DNA of 16,924 nt, taken from Pseudomonadota bacterium. Lineage in GTDB: Bacteria > Pseudomonadota > Gammaproteobacteria > Burkholderiales > Burkholderiaceae_B. Every line of letters starts with the position of its first letter. Position 1 is the stretch's first letter. The stretch is taken from contig JAEYZR010000297.1 in assembly GCA_023427945.1 (NCBI GenBank), positions 1-16,924 of the forward strand. The letters run 5' to 3'. Made by a program: the position numbers and the translations under genes. Below the pieces are notes generated by a model, which ran no database searches, was not told where the DNA came from, and saw only the letters and a program-made list of their open reading frames with translations. Of the stretch, positions 14,264 through 16,924 are shown piece by piece.

Positions 14264-14292
14264 ACTCTAGCAGAGATTAATGAAAAAGTCAG
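14264..14292 (-). promoter_or_regulatory. predicted aroG promoter
   Basis: On the minus strand CTGACT (14292-14287) and TAGAGT (14269-14264) are separated by 17 bases, and TGC precedes the -10 as an extended element. The predicted start is at or next to 14257, the first base of the leader peptide ATG. It lies in the gap after tldD, so aroG is transcribed independently of tldD even if some readthrough occurs. Confidence 0.6.
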
Positions 14293-14314
14293 CGCAGATT
14301 GGCGTGCAATTTTT

Positions 14315-14342
14315 CCGAACGTGGCGATATGGTCACGCTCGG
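14315..14342 (-). other. hairpin just after tldD, no T run
   Basis: CCGAACGTG (14315-14323) and CACGCTCGG (14334-14342) can form a 9-bp stem with one G:U wobble in the transcript and a 10-base loop, starting seven bases after the tldD stop codon. On the minus strand it is followed by AAAAATT instead of a T run, so it is not a standard terminator. It may protect the 3' end of the tldD message or work with Rho; this is inference. Confidence 0.4.
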
Positions 14343-14348
14343 CCCTGC

Positions 14349-15809
14349 TCAACCCGTGCCGCCCACGGTCAGACCGTCCATGCGCAAAGTAGGCATTCCG
14401 ACCCCAACTGGCACGCTCTGGCCATCCTTGCCGCAAGTACCGACGCCGGAATCGAGCTTCATGTCGTTGCCGATCAGGCTGATGCGGTTCATGGCGTCCA
14501 GGCCGTTGCCGATCAAGGTCGCGCCTTTCACCGGATAGGTGACCTTGCCGTTTTCAATCATGTAGGCCTCAGAGGCCGAAAACACGAATTTCCCGTTGGT
14601 GATGTCGACCTGGCCGCCACCAAAATTCACGGCATACAGGCCGCGCTTGACTGAACCAATGATTTCCTCGGGCGCTTTATCCCCGGAAAGCATGTAGGTA
14701 TTGGTCATGCGCGGCATGGGAAGATGGGCAAAAGACTCACGCCGGCCATTGCCGGTCACACTCGTTTTCATCAAGCGTGCGTTCATGGTGTCCTGCATGT
14801 AGCCCCGCAAAATACCGTCTTCGATCAACACGTTACGCTGCGTGGGGTTACCTTCGTCGTCGATATTCAAGGACCCGCGCCGATCCGCCAGGGTGCCGTC
14901 ATCAACGACGGTCACCCCTTTGGATGCCACACGCTTTCCGACCTTGCCGGTAAAAACACTAGAGCCCTTGCGATTGAAGTCGCCCTCCAGACCGTGCCCG
15001 ACCGCTTCATGCAGCAAGATGCCAGGCCAACCTGGCCCCATGACAACCGTCATTTCGCCGGCAGGCGCAGCACGCGCCTCGAGATTGATGAGCGCCTCGT
15101 GTACGGCACGCTCGACATAGTCGGTCAGGACCGCATCGGTGAAATAGGCCAGCCCCGAGCGCCCACCGCCGCCGCCGTGACCCATTTCACGCCGGCCGCC
15201 CTGCTCGGCAATGACCGTGAGCGACATTCGAACCAGGGGCCGGACGTCGGCAGCCATCCGTCCATCGCTACCTGCGACCAACACCACGTCGTACTCTGCA
15301 CCCAGGCTGGCCATCACCTGAATGACGCGAGGGTCCTTGGCGCGAGCCATGCGCTCCACACGCTCCAACAAGGAAACTTTCTGCCCGGCGTCCAGCGTGG
15401 TGAGCGGATCGACACTCGAGTAGAGCGTGCGACGAGGCGCACCAGGCCGGATACCAGCGACCTTGACCCGACCCGACCCCTGGCGCGCAATACTGCGCAC
15501 CGCCCTGGCCGAAGACATCACAGCCTCGGGCGAGAGCGAATCAGAATAGGCAAATGCGGTTTTCTCACCACTGATGGCACGCACGCCAACGCCCTGGCCT
15601 ATGGAAAAACTTCCGGTTTTGACAATACCCTCTTCCAGACTCCAGCCTTCGCTGCGTGTGTATTGAAAGTAGAGGTCGGCATAATCCACCTTATGGGCGA
15701 ATATCTCGCCCATTGCACGCCCAATATCCGATTCGCCAAGACCCCAGGGGTCCAGCAACAATGATTTGGCACAAGCCAGGGCTTCAATGCCTGGATCAAC
15801 AATTTTCAT
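14349..15809 (-). CDS. tldD: metalloprotease TldD
   Basis: TldD is the catalytic subunit of the TldD/TldE(PmbA) zinc protease, which cleaves unfolded peptides, processes some ribosomal peptides (microcin B17 maturation) and degrades CcdA in E. coli. The 486-residue protein is close to the E. coli length. It carries the zinc motif HEAVGH (267-272: His267, Glu268, His272) in GILLHEAVGHGLEGDFNRKGSSVF, and the third ligand Cys459 in DSGVGTCGKDGQ. A Gly-rich stretch (GHGGGGGRSG) lies near residue 215. The start at 15809 is ten bases after the nitrilase stop codon, with TAAGAG serving both as that stop and as the ribosome binding site, so the two genes form an operon. The partner tldE/pmbA is not in the window. 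Confidence 0.96.
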   Translation of the reverse strand: MKIVDPGIEALACAKSLLLDPWGLGESDIGRAMGEIFAHKVDYADLYFQYTRSEGWSLEEGIVKTGSFSIGQGVGVRAISGEKTAFAYSDSLSPEAVMSSARAVRSIARQGSGRVKVAGIRPGAPRRTLYSSVDPLTTLDAGQKVSLLERVERMARAKDPRVIQVMASLGAEYDVVLVAGSDGRMAADVRPLVRMSLTVIAEQGGRREMGHGGGGGRSGLAYFTDAVLTDYVERAVHEALINLEARAAPAGEMTVVMGPGWPGILLHEAVGHGLEGDFNRKGSSVFTGKVGKRVASKGVTVVDDGTLADRRGSLNIDDEGNPTQRNVLIEDGILRGYMQDTMNARLMKTSVTGNGRRESFAHLPMPRMTNTYMLSGDKAPEEIIGSVKRGLYAVNFGGGQVDITNGKFVFSASEAYMIENGKVTYPVKGATLIGNGLDAMNRISLIGNDMKLDSGVGTCGKDGQSVPVGVGMPTLRMDGLTVGGTG

Positions 15810-15819
15810 AAATTAGCTC

Positions 15820-16686
15820 TTACATCACTCGATGTTGCAAGGCGGGCAGCGAAGTGCGCACCGCGTTCAGGCGTGAAGCATCTATGGTACCCCCAACGAT
15901 GCCGGGGCCCTGGGCAAGCACATCCAACACGTCGCCCCACGGATCGATCAGCATGCTGTGACCCCATGTATGCCTGCCATTGGCATGATGCCCACCCTGG
16001 GCTGGCGCCAACACATAACACTGATTCTCTATCGCTCGCGCCCTCAACAGCAACTCCCAATGCGCACGTCCGGTGGTGTAGGTAAATGCCGAAGGAACGA
16101 GTATGAGCGCCGGCTGCCCGAGCGCGCGATAAAGCTCGGGAAACCTCAGGTCATAACAGACTGACAGTCCAACGACGGCACCACAAATCGAAACCCGGAC
16201 AGGCGCATTGCCGGCACAAATAGTGCGAGACTCATCGTATGACTCGTCCTCGCGCGCGAACTTGAATAAATGGATCTTGTCATAGCGAGCGTGTTGCAGA
16301 CCGTCCGGTCCAAATATTAAACATGTATTGGAAATACGATCATCGCCGGGTATCTCTATTGGCATTGTGCCGCCCACGACCCATATTCCATGCTTGCGCG
16401 CTTGATCAGCCAGGAAGGCTTGGATTGGACCATCCCCGCCTGCTTTCTCCTTAATCTTCCATTTCTCGCGATCGTTCAAACCCAGAAAACAAAAATACTC
16501 CGGAAGCACGACGACATGGGCGCCGTCGCGCGCCGCCTGTCCAATCAAATCTCCTGCCTGCATAAGGTTCTCAGCCAGATCGGGCGACGAGACCATCTGT
16601 ACGCCAGCCACTTTGAACGGGGCGAAATTCGCTTCCATATCAGTCTTTAATGTTTTATCAACAGACGTTTGCATATTTTGAAACAT
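15820..16686 (-). CDS. nitrilase superfamily carbon-nitrogen hydrolase (Nit1-like)
   Basis: This 288-residue protein has the Glu-Lys-Cys triad of the carbon-nitrogen hydrolase superfamily: Glu63 in VVVLPEYFCF, Lys137 in RYDKIHLFKF and Cys177 in GLSVCYDLRFPELYR. The sequence around the Cys and the late AIENQCYVLAPAQGGHHANGR are those of the Nit1/NitFhit branch. Members of that branch act as omega-amidases on deaminated glutathione or similar amides, so metabolite repair in the cytoplasm is the likely role. The frame starts at 16686, but Met17 (16638), beginning MEANFAPFKVAGVQM with AAAGA before it, may be the true start, since the conserved domain begins there. Met5 is a third option. It is the first gene before tldD and is divergent from the H-NS-like gene across an AT-rich gap. 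Confidence 0.93.
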   Translation of the reverse strand: MFQNMQTSVDKTLKTDMEANFAPFKVAGVQMVSSPDLAENLMQAGDLIGQAARDGAHVVVLPEYFCFLGLNDREKWKIKEKAGGDGPIQAFLADQARKHGIWVVGGTMPIEIPGDDRISNTCLIFGPDGLQHARYDKIHLFKFAREDESYDESRTICAGNAPVRVSICGAVVGLSVCYDLRFPELYRALGQPALILVPSAFTYTTGRAHWELLLRARAIENQCYVLAPAQGGHHANGRHTWGHSMLIDPWGDVLDVLAQGPGIVGGTIDASRLNAVRTSLPALQHRVM

Positions 16687-16826
16687 CCAGTCGGGTTAAA
16701 TATCTTAAAGTCGGATCAATCTTAAAAAGATTAACGTAGAATAAATGCACAGCCGACAGAATAAAAACTTCTACGGCAGACATCCTAATCACCAGTGCCA
16801 TTTTTGACACATATACTGGACGCGAC

Positions 16827-16924
16827 ATGCCACGTGAAACTTACGCCTCAATGCAGGCCAAGATCGAAAAAGAGATCAGCAAACTCCAAAAGCGCGCTGA
16901 AGCTTTGCACACCCGCCGCAGAAA
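16827..16924 (+). CDS. H-NS family nucleoid-associated protein, N-terminal part
   Basis: Only 32 codons are inside the window. The sequence begins MPRETYASMQAKIEKEISKL and continues QKRAEALHTRRR, a highly charged heptad-like helix. It matches what I recall of the N-terminal oligomerisation region of Bordetella-type H-NS proteins (BpH3). The DNA-binding C-terminus is outside. H-NS family proteins bind curved AT-rich DNA and silence genes. TATACT at 16812-16817 could be a -10, which would put the start only two or three bases before the ATG; the -35 is poor and the ribosome binding site weak (GGA), so this promoter is doubtful. The upstream gap is clearly richer in A and T than the rest of the window and contains A tracts. 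Confidence 0.75.
   Translation, partial: MPRETYASMQAKIEKEISKLQKRAEALHTRRR

Noticed and set aside
14724..15764. Plus-strand open frame of 346 codons opposite tldD
   Set aside because: Composition is His-, Thr- and Arg-rich without any recognisable motif; tldD on the minus strand has its zinc motif intact.
16745..16807. 20-codon frame ahead of the H-NS-like gene, considered as a leader peptide
   Set aside because: It has no repeated regulatory codons, no ribosome binding site, and no terminator or alternative hairpins follow it.

Overview
The window reads as the chromosome of a betaproteobacterium, most likely of the Alcaligenaceae (Bordetella/Achromobacter/Pusillimonas group). The grounds are the GC-rich codon use, GlcD/GlcE/GlcF, PurB, AroG, TldD and MnmA proteins that resemble the E. 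coli enzymes I recall closely while keeping a betaproteobacterial flavour, and a BpH3-like H-NS start at the right edge. It is mostly core metabolism: I see no insertion sequence, prophage or CRISPR array. Almost everything is on the minus strand. Only yibF and the partial H-NS gene are on the plus strand.

Layout, left to right. 1-2122: a truncated tRNA-Met(CAT) with its own promoter, a nitroreductase, a two-helix membrane protein, an OsmC-family peroxiredoxin-like protein, and initiator tRNA-fMet with a clear intrinsic terminator. 2149-5021: an AI-2E family permease, then purB with its own terminator. The purB promoter region contains a dyad. 5022-5633: a YibF-type glutathione S-transferase, convergent with and overlapping tauE. 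5576-12981: a tight minus-strand cluster, in transcription order a D-lactate dehydrogenase-like flavoprotein, glcD, glcE, glcF, mnmA and a TauE/SafE permease, with gaps of a few to about 50 bases. 13019-14292: aroG (DAHP synthase) with its promoter and leader. 14349-16686: tldD preceded by a nitrilase-family gene. 16827-end: the start of an H-NS-like gene, divergent from the nitrilase.

The most interesting element is the leader of aroG (14120-14292, minus strand). It holds an extended -10 promoter and a 25-codon reading frame whose codons 8-11 are Phe-Tyr-Phe-Tyr. It also holds a strong GC stem followed by seven T residues, and an upstream segment inside the reading frame that is exactly complementary to the 5' arm of that terminator. 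A further segment can sequester the antiterminator strand. This is the architecture of a ribosome-mediated transcription attenuator sensing Phe and Tyr, placed in front of the first enzyme of aromatic amino acid synthesis. The predicted transcription start falls on the AUG of the leader peptide, so the peptide may be translated from a leaderless message. No terminator is visible between aroG and the lactate/glycolate oxidase genes, so the same attenuator may influence them.

Stretches of more than 100 bases without a gene are: 1109-1282 (11-bp inverted repeat), 1760-2045 (OsmC promoter, tRNA terminator, a coding-like stretch without a start), 3220-3464 (purB terminator, otherwise nothing clear), 4842-5021 (divergent purB/yibF promoters), 14093-14348 (aroG attenuator and promoter) and 16687-16826 (AT-rich divergent region).
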